Counted from the stretch's first letter, positions 56,941 to 64,000 are shown. The stretch is DNA of 64,000 nt from Lineus longissimus (GCF_910592395.1 NC_088319.1:8928001-8992000), one strand, 5' to 3'. Numbers and translations are program-made. Notes: generated by a model from the sequence alone, not told the origin.

Positions 56941-57887
56941 TAAACTTCATTGCAGCAACTAACCGCTTTCCAAACTTAATGCCTCAATAAACAAATCTAA
57001 GATCAGCCCGAAACCCATCGCCCCCACCCGCACCGCACCGCACACATGCACTCGATATTAGTGAGCTTTCGCAGCCGCCCGGTTGGGTCCTAGGACGGCG
57101 TTTATATATTTTTCGGGTAAACTCACACAATCGATAAACGTGGTCGTGGGGCCCAGACGGGTTGAAAAGTTCTCGTTCCTTTTCCGCAACTCGATTACTT
57201 CTGCCTTCTTCCAGGCTACGTGGGGTTACCACGATTTGATTACAAGGACGTAGTCAAAGCCGAAACATTTCTAAAGCTTTCTCCAATCTAACTGTTTATT
57301 CACGCAAAGGCATCAGTATTGAATACAAATTTTCTAACTGCATGCAATTACAAAATTATAAATCTATTTCTGTACCCACGTTCCATAATAATTCTCTCTG
57401 TATAATTCTGTAAAATTCTGTTAAGTTACCACATTTTGTAGGGGTTTAAGCCTTTGGCTTTTGTCTGCAAAATAGCCTTTTTCTATGTATCATTCTATTA
57501 GCTAGTAAATAAATCACCCATTTGTGAAAAATATCCCATAAGTATTTCTTGAAGAAAAAGGTGTTTTGAAAAAAGTGAACTGGAAAAGACCAAACAATTG
57601 GCTTTCGTTCCTGTAGTCCATTCCACAATTTAGAGCTGCCCAGTGTAATGAGTAATAGGATAATGCGATCTACGAATATCTATGATTTTGCGTAGAAAAA
57701 AGGGCCAAAATCAATGAGGGAAAACACAAGTTTTTTCCCATTAAAGTTGCCTTAATTCCATTACAAAACCGAGTAATCTAGCACCCATTATCCTATTTCT
57801 ACAACCTGTACTGTCTGTAAGAAGTAACATAACTGGAATGCCATAACTGGAATGAGTGAAATTTAATAAATCTTTTTAATCTAAATA
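56941..57887. other. LINE 3' region and unassigned AT-rich DNA
   Basis: The part to about 57260 may be LINE 3' UTR (GTAGTCAAAGCCGAAACATT at 57250). No gene is seen from there to 57887. Confidence 0.4.
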
Positions 57888-58850
57888 ATGAGTGATAGAA
57901 ACCAAAAGGTTCACTGTCCTACTTGTGATAAATACGTTTCATACAGCAATATGGCAGCTCACAGGAAGACTAAGAGACATTTAGATAAACATATGAGTAA
58001 GTTAGGGGTACAAGTACAGCCTCCTCTTCCTCTTCCCTAAAGGTGTAGATAAGAAGCTTGCCTTTGAGACTGATGAGCTTGATGGCATAAAGGAAGTGGA
58101 AGGAATTGAAGTAGTAAAGGAGTTTGGTAAGCCTGTGGTTACTATTAAAGTTGATACTGGGAGAGAACCTAAACAGGTGTATGAATACAGAGATAACTTA
58201 GAGGAGGTCCTTTTTCAACTCCATGATTACCACCACAAAATAAGCATATCAGTGTTCACCCAGTTCAATCGACCTTTGGTCGCAGAGCAGAGCTTGAATC
58301 GGCCGCAGATCAGAGCTTGAATTGGCAAGGTGGCAATGTCACACACCCAATTCAGTCTCCAATGGGAAGCATAATTTCAAGTAATCAGGCAATCTATTCA
58401 GTAACCAACCAGCTTAACTACATTAACACACAGATTGAAGAGAGGTACTTTCAAGGATCTGGCTTGTCTCTTAACATAATAGAGTCCTGTGACATGACAA
58501 TATGTTCTTACAAGAGGTGCAAAGGTGGTCATTACATTAGATTACCAATTACAGTCATCGCATTAGATTTAACACTCAAGCTGTAATCAATGTAATGTCA
58601 CAGGAACAGGGAAATGATCAGAAGTGTTTGCTCTGGAGTCTACTGGCTGCTAGATATGTCAAGGAACATAAAATAGAACTTCAAGAAGATGCGGAGCTTA
58701 CTATTGAAATGTTAGAAAAGATGTATGAAAATAATATTAAGATAAATTCCTTTCCTGTTTGTACTCAAAAGGATATCCCTAAAATCGAGAGTGACAAAAA
58801 ATCTTAAGATCAATGTGTTCAAGTTACAGAATGAAGCTGCTAAAAACATA
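57888..58850 (+). pseudogene. Decayed C2H2-finger / Polinton-like polymerase-region fragment
   Basis: Starts MSDRNQKVHCPTCDKYVSYS and has one C2H2 zinc finger (C-x2-C-x12-H, followed by KTKRH). Three further pieces lie in three different frames. One holds KPVVTIKVDTGREPKQVYEY (58096-58320). One holds LNIIESCDMTICSYKRCKGG (58317-58586). One holds NDQKCLLWSLLAARYVKEHK and PVCTQKDIPKIESD (58595-58807). The last combination (KCLLW ... DIPKIE) reminds me of N-terminal regions of Polinton/Maverick-type B-family polymerases, but no polymerase motif is present. It ends where the tandem array begins (58857). The call is a resemblance only. Confidence 0.4.
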
Positions 58851-58940
58851 CGTGATGGCTCACCTCTGCTCTTGACTTCGTTTTGTTCCCGCATCGCCGC
58901 CACAGTTGCTAGCCAAAGAAAACGAGGCTGGGCCTGTCGG

Positions 58941-58971
58941 TGACGTCATCACAGACGGACCAATGACGTCA
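58941..58971. promoter_or_regulatory. Paired CRE-like sites with CCAAT (unit A)
   Basis: Two perfect TGACGTCA palindromes (58941-58948 and 58964-58971), the second preceded by CCAA. Present again in unit C (63582-63589 and 63605-63612). In unit B the first is intact (60916-60923) and the second mutated to TGACGTCT (60939-60946). CREB/ATF-type sites often occur in promoters of small RNA and housekeeping genes. Which gene they serve here is not shown. Confidence 0.6.
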
Positions 58972-59216
58972 CTAAGAGAATATCATCCCAGTTGACCGCA
59001 AGTTGTCTCTTCGGGAAATAATCTTAGGCCTATGAACAAACATTTAATAGTCGGTCTACGAACAAACTTTTAATACTCGCCAAGGCAAATCATTCTTCAG
59101 TGTGCGACTAAATTCTCTATTGGGCGGTGATGACGGTGGTTGTTGGGAGGGGGCAGCTTATCAGTTTATACCTTTGAGGTATGAGGTTGATTGGATTGGA
59201 GTCACTTTGGCATTAA

Positions 59217-59566
59217 CTACCCTGCGATGGCAGGGCTGCAAAAATGTCTATAGACTCTGTCGTGTTCACATGGTCACATCCTGTCTTCGTGTCTTCGGCG
59301 ACCCTTAAGATGGGTCCGGCCCAGGTGGAGTTGGTGAGTTGGCGCCGCACGATTGGAAAATATTAATAATCATTGTTGTAATTCGGTCAATAAACGTCGT
59401 TTTAACGAGTAATAAACGGACAAGACAAGTTAACGCAAAGCCGAGTTCGACATTATATTCTTCCAACGTGATAACGCGACAGACTCATTAGAGTGTTCCT
59501 CTCTACGGAAATCTTTAGTAAAAGGCGAAAAATGTATGCGTGGAATCGAAGAGAAACCAAAGTGAT
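59217..59566 (-). pseudogene. U5 snRNA copy A, split by a solo LTR
   Basis: Same sequence as the U5 genes of units B and C, with loop I (CGCCTTTTACTAAAG) preserved. A 224-bp LTR (59258-59481) is inserted between the stem (AATGAGTC) and the Sm site (ACATTTTTGC). A transcript could no longer present the Sm site and 3' stem at the right distance. The 5' end also carries changes (CCAAAGTGAT versus CCGGACTGAT in plus orientation). Confidence 0.85.
59258..59481. mobile_element. Solo LTR inserted in U5 copy A
   Basis: A 224-bp insert absent from units B and C. It starts TGTCG and ends CGACA, and is flanked by the 5-bp direct repeat GACTC (59253-59257 and 59482-59486). It contains two AATAAACG poly(A)-type words. 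TG...CA ends, an inverted TGTCG/CGACA pair and a 5-bp duplication are the signature of an LTR left by recombination. The parental family is not present in the window. Confidence 0.88.
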
Positions 59567-59960
59567 GTTGTCCAGCCCGAGTTGGCTAGAGCTTGCCAAG
59601 TTCTTCATGTGTTTGATTTTGGAAAATGGGATGCCGAGTAGTTCTTGAGTCTGTAGACAAAAGAAATGTATTGCAAAATATCTGTAATGATCTGATGAAC
59701 ATATCATTCAGCTCGTCGTCAGTTATCGCCAAATCCATGTAGGACATTCCAATTGTGGATCATCGAGAAAAAGTCAAGGAAATACAAAAAATGACCACGC
59801 TTACGTTATCTAGCCTTGACTTTGGATCACCAATATGGCAATTAATAGGCCTAATTAATAGACCTCACCGAGTGATTGTGAGAAGAGTAAAAAATCCAAA
59901 TCAACTCACTATATCACCATTAATTCATCGACCATCGGGTCAACTTGAAAATTACCAACC

Positions 59961-60245
59961 ATGAAAACCACGATTGACCAGAGATTGCGAGCGGTTGAGA
60001 GAAAGTTTAAAACATCGGTGCGAATAGTCGGCGTCCTCGATAGACAGATTGACAGACTCCAAGCCCGATACAAGAGAGCCTACAACAGCAAGACCAAGGC
60101 CGTGTTCAACAGCTTTCGTCTTCAACTTTCAACTCTAGAAGGTGTGCGTCAAGTGTTTTACCTCTATGCATGCGAAAGAGCCGCCGAGAAGAGTCGACTA
60201 GAAAAAGAAATGCAAGAGGAGCTTAGGAGCAAAACAGTAGAATGA
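59961..60245 (+). CDS. Small stem-loop-mRNA protein, plus-strand gene, unit A (94 aa)
   Basis: Starts MKTTIDQRLRAVERKFKTSV and ends ELRSKTVE. It is basic, almost wholly alpha-helical by composition and has no signal or membrane segment. The core FRLQLSTLEGVRQVFYLYAC is shared with the minus-strand paralog of unit B (RLQL-TLEGVR). The stop is 20 nt before a histone-type stem-loop. It differs from the unit B copy by I22Q and R28K plus one silent change. Its TATA box and octamer are mutated (TAAAAAA and ATCCAAAT at 59888-59901), so this copy may be poorly expressed although the frame is intact. I do not recognise the family; it is not a histone. Confidence 0.8.
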   Translation: MKTTIDQRLRAVERKFKTSVRIVGVLDRQIDRLQARYKRAYNSKTKAVFNSFRLQLSTLEGVRQVFYLYACERAAEKSRLEKEMQEELRSKTVE

Positions 60246-60265
60246 GTCTTTATAATAATTAAAAC

Positions 60266-60281
60266 GGTTCTTTTCAGAACC
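60266..60281 (+). promoter_or_regulatory. Histone-type mRNA 3' stem-loop (unit A, plus gene)
   Basis: GGTTCTTTTCAGAACC: a 6-bp stem with a 4-nt loop TTTC between GGTTCT and AGAACC, flanked by AAAAC and ACCAATC. Size, loop and 5' flank fit the replication-dependent histone stem-loop bound by SLBP. It lies 20 nt after the stop codon, and no poly(A) signal lies near. Confidence 0.9.
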
Positions 60282-60686
60282 AATCAAAATATAGTAAAAT
60301 GAGATAATTCTGTGCAATCAGTTTGCTTCGATGTTAAAAGAAGGGGCGAAAGTCTCCCTTGAAATAGTCCCTGGTCGGCAGGACTACAGTCACACTGTGG
60401 CTTTATTAAACCAGCCGTATCCGTATTTCAATTAAAATATTACACAAAAGTGCATGGGCTGTGAATAACAGCGTCCTGCATCCACCACTTCCTTGAGACT
60501 AATCCCCGACACGGCCGTTTCGGCGTGCTGTTCAAGAGACCGCTTCATTATGTATCTCTGAAATGCGAGGTCTGAGACAATTGTGCTTGGTGCGTGGTTG
60601 GACTGATCGTCTAGGCTTTTCGCAATTCAAATTTGGTGATCACAGCCATTCAAGTTCACGAGAACTTTCCATGGAACCTGGGGTTT

Positions 60687-60878
60687 TTATCGGGACAAAA
60701 AGATGCGCCGGCGCCAACAAATGCCCATTACTGAAGGGGGCGAAGAAGTTTGATACTGCGGCACCGGCTGTTGGGCCTGAGGGTATGTACCAGTAATTGC
60801 ATTCGCATAATGCAGGCCTAAAAGTGGAGAAGGCTCACCTCTGCTCTTGACTTCGTTTTGTTCCCGCATCGCCGCCAC
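60687..60878 (-). CDS. Possible small P/Q-rich ORF at the unit junction
   Basis: Open minus-strand frame preserved at the A/B and B/C junctions. It reads MREQNEVKSRGEPSPLLGLH (from the inner ATG at 60869), then TGTYPQAQQPVPQYQTSSPP. The CRE/CCAAT block lies just upstream, as for a promoter. It differs between copies by a few substitutions and is cut at the left edge of unit A (58857). No histone stem-loop follows. A potential donor (AGAGGTGAGC) lies after codon 10, so a spliced transcript leaving the unit is an alternative. Weakly supported. Confidence 0.3.
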   Translation of the reverse strand: MAAMREQNEVKSRGEPSPLLGLHYANAITGTYPQAQQPVPQYQTSSPPSVMGICWRRRIFLSR

Positions 60879-61192
60879 CGTTGCTCGCCAAAGAAAACAA
60901 GGCTGGGCCTGTTGGTGACGTCATCACAGACGGACCAATGACGTCTCTGAGTGAATATCATCGCAGTTGACCGCAAGTTGTCTCTTCGGGAAATAATCTT
61001 AGGCCTACGAACAAACCTTATTTAGTCGGTCTACGAACAAACTTTTAATACTCGCCAAGGCAAATCATTCTTCAGTGTGCGACTAAATTCTCTATTGGGC
61101 GGTGATGACGGTGGTGGTGGGGAGGGGGGCAGCTTATCAGTTTATACCTTTGAGGTATGAGGTTGGTTGGATTGGAGTCACTTTGGCATTAA

Positions 61193-61313
61193 CTATCCTG
61201 CGATGGCAGGGCTGCAAAAATGTCTATAGACTCATTAGAGTGTTCCTCTCTACAGAAATCTTTAGTAAAAGGCGAACAATTTATGCGTGGAATCGAAGAC
61301 AAACCGGACTGAT
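61193..61313 (-). ncRNA. U5 snRNA gene, unit B
   Basis: The minus strand reads GTCCGGTTTGTCTTCG, then CGCATAAATTGTTCGCC, then TTTTACTAAAGATTTCTGTA, then GAGAGGAACACTCTAATGAG. The universally conserved U5 loop I (CGCCTTTTACT) is intact. Its closing strand GAGAGGAAC, an Sm-type site (ACATTTTTGC) and a 3' hairpin CCTGC-CATC-GCAGG (61197-61210) follow. About 121 nt is the normal U5 size. U5 is the core snRNA of the U4/U6.U5 tri-snRNP that aligns exons in splicing. It sits upstream, in the same orientation, of the unit-junction block and downstream of the 5S gene. Confidence 0.92.
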
Positions 61314-61643
61314 GTTGTCCAACCCGAGTTGGCTAGAGCTTGCCAAGTTCTTCATTATGTGTTTGATTTTGGAAAATGGGATGCCGAGTAGTTCTTGAGT
61401 CTGTAGACAAAAGAAATGTATTGCAAAATATCTGTAATGATCTGATGAACATATCATTCAGCTCGTCGTCAGTTATCGCCTCATCCATGTAGGACATTCC
61501 AATTGCGGATCATCGAGAAAAAGTGAAGGAAATACAAAAAATGACCACGCTTACGTTATCAAGCCTTGACTTTTGACCTTTGGTCAGTTCCAGCCGTCCC
61601 AACCGTGCAGTGATATTGGAAGAATTATGAGAAAAAAATAACG

Positions 61644-61650
61644 AAAAAAA
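61644..61650 (-). terminator. Pol III T-run after 5S
   Basis: Seven Ts on the minus strand directly after the 5S 3' end, with a second T7 run a few bases further on (61632-61638): a normal RNA polymerase III stop. Confidence 0.85.
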
Positions 61651-61652
61651 TG

Positions 61653-61772
61653 AAAGTTACAACACGTGGTATACCGAGGTGGTCACCCATCCATGTACTA
61701 ACCACGCTCGACGTTGCTGGGCTTCGGTGATCGGACGAGAACCGGTGTTTTCAACATGATATGGTCGTAGTC
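61653..61772 (-). rRNA. 5S rRNA gene, unit B
   Basis: The minus strand reads GACTACGACCATATCATGTT, then GAAAACACCGGTTCTCGTCC, then GATCACCGAAGCCCAGCAAC, with GGATGGGTGACCACCTCGG and a GTTGTAACTTTC end. The internal control elements (AGCCCAGCAACG and GGATGGGTGACC) are present. The terminal helix still pairs (TACGAC with GTTGTA), although both strands differ from the usual bivalve or vertebrate text. Compensated change argues for function. It is absent from unit A. Confidence 0.93.
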
Positions 61773-61873
61773 ATCAGAGGCCGACTTTTTGGGCTAGTTA
61801 TAACAGTAGGCCAGCGACATAATTACAAACTGCATACATTTAATTTCTGTTGACATGTTATATTGTGACAGGT

Positions 61874-61912
61874 TGGTCTCTTTGGAAATATTTTGTGGTT
61901 CTGAAAAGAACC
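61874..61912 (-). promoter_or_regulatory. Histone-type 3' stem-loop and possible HDE (minus gene)
   Basis: On the minus strand GGTTCTTTTCAGAACC (61897-61912) is preceded by CCAAAC and followed about 14 nt later by CCAAAGAGACC (61874-61884), resembling the purine-rich U7-binding downstream element of histone pre-mRNAs. The loop starts 12 nt after the TAG stop (61924-61926). The 16-nt core is identical to the one of the plus-strand gene. Confidence 0.9.
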
Positions 61913-61923
61913 GTTTGGTGTAA

Positions 61924-62268
61924 CTAGCAATCACTGTCGTACTCATCGTCTTGAAGTAGAATCTCGTCGCCCAACAGCTCGCATCTCAACTCTGTCATCT
62001 TGTTTGCAGTGAGTTCGGCAAATTTGTAATATGCGGCCCTGACACCCTCAAGGGTTACAAGCTGGAGTCGCCTGTTGTAGCGCATCGAGCGGTGACCCTC
62101 CTCGTTAGCATGGTTGTACCGGAGTGTTATGTCTTGAAGCTTTCTGTCTATCATCACGATCTGGTCGCATGCCTCATAAAACTTTTCTTCAAGTTGGTGG
62201 AGTTGCGCTGACTTGGTTGAGTTTTCCATGTTTTCTTTGGTATCGGTTTGATATGTTCCGATGTTCAC
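61924..62268 (-). CDS. Small stem-loop-mRNA protein, minus-strand gene, unit B (114 or 101 aa)
   Basis: The first ATG gives MNIGTYQTDTKEN before a second Met. Starting at Met14 (62229) gives MENSTKSAQLHQLEEKF, which lines up end-to-end with MKTTIDQRLRAVERKF of the plus gene. The only TATA (62306-62312) leaves an extremely short leader for the first ATG. The body has QIVMIDRKLQDITLRYNHAN, then RLQLVTLEGVRAAYYKFAEL, then an acidic tail QDDEYDSDC that the paralog lacks. About 30 percent of aligned residues are shared with the plus-strand protein, densest at RLQLxTLEGVR. Predicted helical, soluble and mildly acidic. Divergent from the plus gene, like an H2A/H2B pair. Function unknown. Confidence 0.8.
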   Translation of the reverse strand: MNIGTYQTDTKENMENSTKSAQLHQLEEKFYEACDQIVMIDRKLQDITLRYNHANEEGHRSMRYNRRLQLVTLEGVRAAYYKFAELTANKMTELRCELLGDEILLQDDEYDSDC

Positions 62269-62620
62269 AGGTTGAATAGTGAACTGGGACGGGTTATCTC
62301 GTCCAATTTATACTTGTGCGGTCGCGTATCACCCGGCAACGTAATTGCCATGTCAACTCGAGTTGACATTACTCATTCAGCCGAACTTGATTGATACATC
62401 TCACCCGCCAAGCAATATCGCCTTGATTGTAATCAAATAATTGTGTAGGCCTGGGCTCAATGTATCTGAGGAGTGAGTTAAAATCGCCAATATGGCAATT
62501 AATAGGCCTAATTGGCACTTTTTCTCACCGAGTGATTGTGAGTAGAGTATAAAATGCAAATCAACTCACTATATCACCATTAATTCATCGACCATCGGGT
62601 CAACTTGAAAATTACCAACC
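62269..62620. promoter_or_regulatory. Divergent promoter between the two stem-loop genes
   Basis: 352 bp separate the start codons. For the minus gene: TATAAAT (62306-62312, complement) overlapping an ATTGG (CCAAT) box. For the plus gene: TATAAAA at 62548-62554 running directly into the octamer ATGCAAAT at 62554-62561, with ATTGG at about 62511 and the start codon at 62621. Octamer plus TATA is the classical H2B promoter arrangement. An inverted GTCAACTCGAGTTGAC palindrome lies at about 62353-62368. Confidence 0.75.
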
Positions 62621-62905
62621 ATGAAAACCACGATTGACCAGAGATTGCGAGCGGTTGAGAGAAAGTTTAAAACATCGGTGCGACAAGTCGGCGTCCTCGA
62701 TAAACAGATTGACAGACTCCAAGCCCGCTACAAGAGAGCCTACAACAGCAAGACCAAGGCCGTGTTCAACAGCTTTCGTCTTCAACTTTCAACTCTAGAA
62801 GGTGTGCGTCAAGTGTTTTACCTCTATGCATGCGAAAGAGCCGCCGAGAAGAGTCGACTAGAAAAAGAAATGCAAGAGGAGCTTAGGAGCAAAACAGTAG
62901 AATGA
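62621..62905 (+). CDS. Small stem-loop-mRNA protein, plus-strand gene, unit B (94 aa)
   Basis: Best-preserved copy: intact TATA/octamer promoter 60-73 nt upstream, intact 94-codon frame (MKTTIDQRLRAVERKFKTSV, then RQVGVLDKQIDRLQARYKRA), and a stem-loop 20 nt after the stop. Heptad-like spacing of hydrophobic residues suggests two long helices around the conserved RLQLSTLEGVR segment. Rich in Arg/Lys (basic), but without histone-fold or H1 motifs. The mRNA would be non-polyadenylated and S-phase-restricted if the stem-loop works as in histones. Possible roles (chromatin, cell-cycle or gamete-specific packaging) are speculation. Confidence 0.85.
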   Translation: MKTTIDQRLRAVERKFKTSVRQVGVLDKQIDRLQARYKRAYNSKTKAVFNSFRLQLSTLEGVRQVFYLYACERAAEKSRLEKEMQEELRSKTVE

Positions 62906-62925
62906 GTCTTTATAATAATTAAAAC

Positions 62926-62941
62926 GGTTCTTTTCAGAACC
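62926..62941 (+). promoter_or_regulatory. Histone-type mRNA 3' stem-loop (unit B, plus gene)
   Basis: Identical GGTTCTTTTCAGAACC with flanks AAAAC and ACCAATC, 20 nt after the stop at 62905. Downstream, ATGAGATAATTC could serve as a weak purine-rich element. Confidence 0.9.
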
Positions 62942-63228
62942 AATCAAAATACATGTATAGTAAAATGAGATAATTCTGTGCAATTAGTTTGCTTCGATGT
63001 TAAAAGAAGGGGCGAAAGTCTCCCTTGAAATAGTCCCTGATCGGCAGGACTACAGTCACACTGTGGCTTTATTAAACCAGCCGTATCCGTATTTCAATTA
63101 AAATATTACACAAAAGTGCATGGGCTGTGAATAACAACGTCCTGCATCCACCACTTCCTTGAGACTAATCCCCGACACGGCCGTTTCGGCGTGCTGTTCA
63201 AGAGACCGTTTTATTATGTATCTCTGAA

Positions 63229-63497
63229 ATGCGAGGTCTGAGACAATTGTGCTTGGTGCGTGGTTGGACTGATCGTCTAGGCTTTTCGCAATTCAAATTT
63301 GGTGATCACAGCCATTCAAGTTCACGAGAACTTTCCATGGAACCTGGGGTTTTTATCGGGACAAAAAGATGCACCGACGCCAACAAATGCCCATTACTGA
63401 AGGGGGCGAAGAAGTTTGATACTGCGGCACCGGCTGTTGGGCCTGAGGGTATGTACCAGTAATTGCACTCGCATAATGCAGGCCTAAAAGTGGAGAA
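63229..63497. other. Unit spacer (no supported gene)
   Basis: About 560 bp between the stem-loop and the next unit (62942-63497) is nearly identical to 60282-60831. A 77-codon frame (MRGLRQLCLVRGWTDRLGFS) is present in both but carries no domain, and a competing minus frame overlaps it, so I do not call a gene. It could hide a further small RNA that I do not recognise. Confidence 0.45.
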
Positions 63498-63858
63498 GGC
63501 TCACCTCTGCTCTTGACTTCGTTTTGTTCCCACATCGCCGCCACCGTTGCTCGCCAAAGAAAACGAGGCTGGGCCTGTTGGTGACGTCATCACATACGGA
63601 CCAATGACGTCACTAAGTGAATATCATCGCAGTTGACCGCAAGTTGTCTCTTCGGGAAATAATCTTAGGCCTACGAACAAACCTTATATAGTCGGTCTAC
63701 GAACAAACTTTTAATACTCGCCAAGGCAAATCATTCTTCAGTGTGCGACTAAATTCTCTATTGGGCGGTGATGACGGTGGTGGTGGGGAGGGGGGCAGCT
63801 TATCAGTTTATACCTTTGAGGTATGAGGTTGGTTGGGTTGGAGTCACTTTGGCATTAA

Positions 63859-63979
63859 CTACCCTGCGATGGCAGGACTGCAAAAATGTCTATAGACTCA
63901 TTAGAGTGTTCCTCTCTACAGAAATCTTTAGTAAAAGGCGAACAATTTATGCGTGGAATCGAAGACAAACCGGACTGAT
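63859..63979 (-). ncRNA. U5 snRNA gene, unit C
   Basis: Same as the unit B U5 across the gene, with loop I CGCCTTTTACT, the Sm-type site and the 3' hairpin (63863-63876). No LTR inserted. The 5' flank continues to the window end, so the 5S and protein genes of unit C would lie beyond. Confidence 0.9.
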
Positions 63980-64000
63980 GTTGTCCAACCCGAGTTGGCT

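Larger units (their letters stand above)
58857..64000. repeat. Tandem array: U5 / 5S / stem-loop protein genes
   Basis: GGCTCACCTCTGCTCTTGAC recurs at 58857, 60832 and 63498, defining units of 1975 bp, 2666 bp and an unfinished third. The units are highly similar except for two large indels. Unit A lacks about 910 bp that unit B has (61574-62484) and has a 224-bp solo LTR. Unit B is complete. Its order is a CRE-containing block, U5 (minus), 5S (minus), protein gene (minus), protein gene (plus), then about 560 bp of spacer. The similarity of spacers as well as genes indicates recent duplication or concerted evolution. Confidence 0.92.

Noticed and set aside
59453-59707. Minus-strand frame resembling a histone-fold (NF-YC-like) protein, with IPFSKIK and FRLLLKISVERN
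   Set aside because: The second half is the translation of U5 snRNA loop I and its stem. Units B and C have an in-frame TAA, and the end of the frame runs into the solo LTR.
60563-60796. 77-codon plus-strand frame, also at 63229-63462
   Set aside because: Present in both units only because the whole spacer is duplicated; no domain, and it overlaps another frame.
60830-60852. 21-nt intron between KSR and GLHYAN in the P/Q-rich ORF
   Set aside because: Too short for a metazoan spliceosomal intron, and the frame is open without splicing.
61924-62905. The stem-loop genes as divergent core histones or H1
   Set aside because: No histone-fold signature (no H2A AGLQFPV, H3 or H4 motifs) and no Lys/Ala-rich H1 tail. 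Lengths and shared RLQLxTLEGVR do not match any histone.

Overview
The window looks like nuclear DNA of an invertebrate metazoan, probably marine. It has spliced genes with GT-AG introns, a recognisable animal PEX5 gene, a U5 snRNA and a 5S rRNA gene, histone-type mRNA 3' stem-loops, and a dense load of nested DNA transposons, LINEs and Ty3/gypsy elements. I cannot name the species; the phylum is not resolved.

Layout. 1-12 kb: the last three exons of PEX5 (plus strand), with introns filled by dispersed repeats, a pogo-type MITE and a palindromic MITE. 12.9-16.7 kb: a DNA element with long inverted repeats carrying a broken PHD finger/OTU gene and a 71-bp minisatellite. 18.7-21.1 kb: a decayed transposon ORF whose N-terminal half is found again at 38.7-39.3 kb. 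21.5-35.2 kb: a degenerate Ty3/gypsy element (minus strand). A 4-kb PIF/Harbinger element sits inside its downstream ORF and a nuclear-receptor-half-site repeat sits inside its 3' LTR. 35.2-38.4 kb: a tandemly duplicated LINE ORF1/endonuclease piece. 40.3-41.6 kb: two candidate host exons beside a 5'-truncated LINE. 42.0-44.9 kb: a TIR element with an apparent target duplication that encodes a FEN/PIN-like nuclease with a C-terminal CXC domain. 46.2-51.9 kb: gypsy gag fragments, an apparently intact Tigger/pogo element and a Harbinger-type MITE. 54-57 kb: a decayed LINE. 57.9-58.8 kb: a decayed fragment with a C2H2 finger, possibly Polinton-like.

The most interesting part is 58.86-64 kb, a tandem array with three units visible (about 1.98 kb, 2.67 kb, and one cut by the window end). 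The complete unit carries a U5 snRNA gene, a 5S rRNA gene and two divergently transcribed small protein genes that are paralogs of each other. Both protein genes end in a canonical replication-dependent histone 3' stem-loop (GGTTCTTTTCAGAACC), yet neither encodes a histone. The plus-strand gene has a TATA box fused to an octamer (TATAAAATGCAAAT), an arrangement known from H2B promoters. This looks like an S-phase-type, histone-like expression cassette for an unrecognised small helical protein family, physically linked to 5S and U5. In the first unit the 5S gene and one protein gene are deleted, a solo LTR splits U5 from its Sm site, and the TATA/octamer has decayed.
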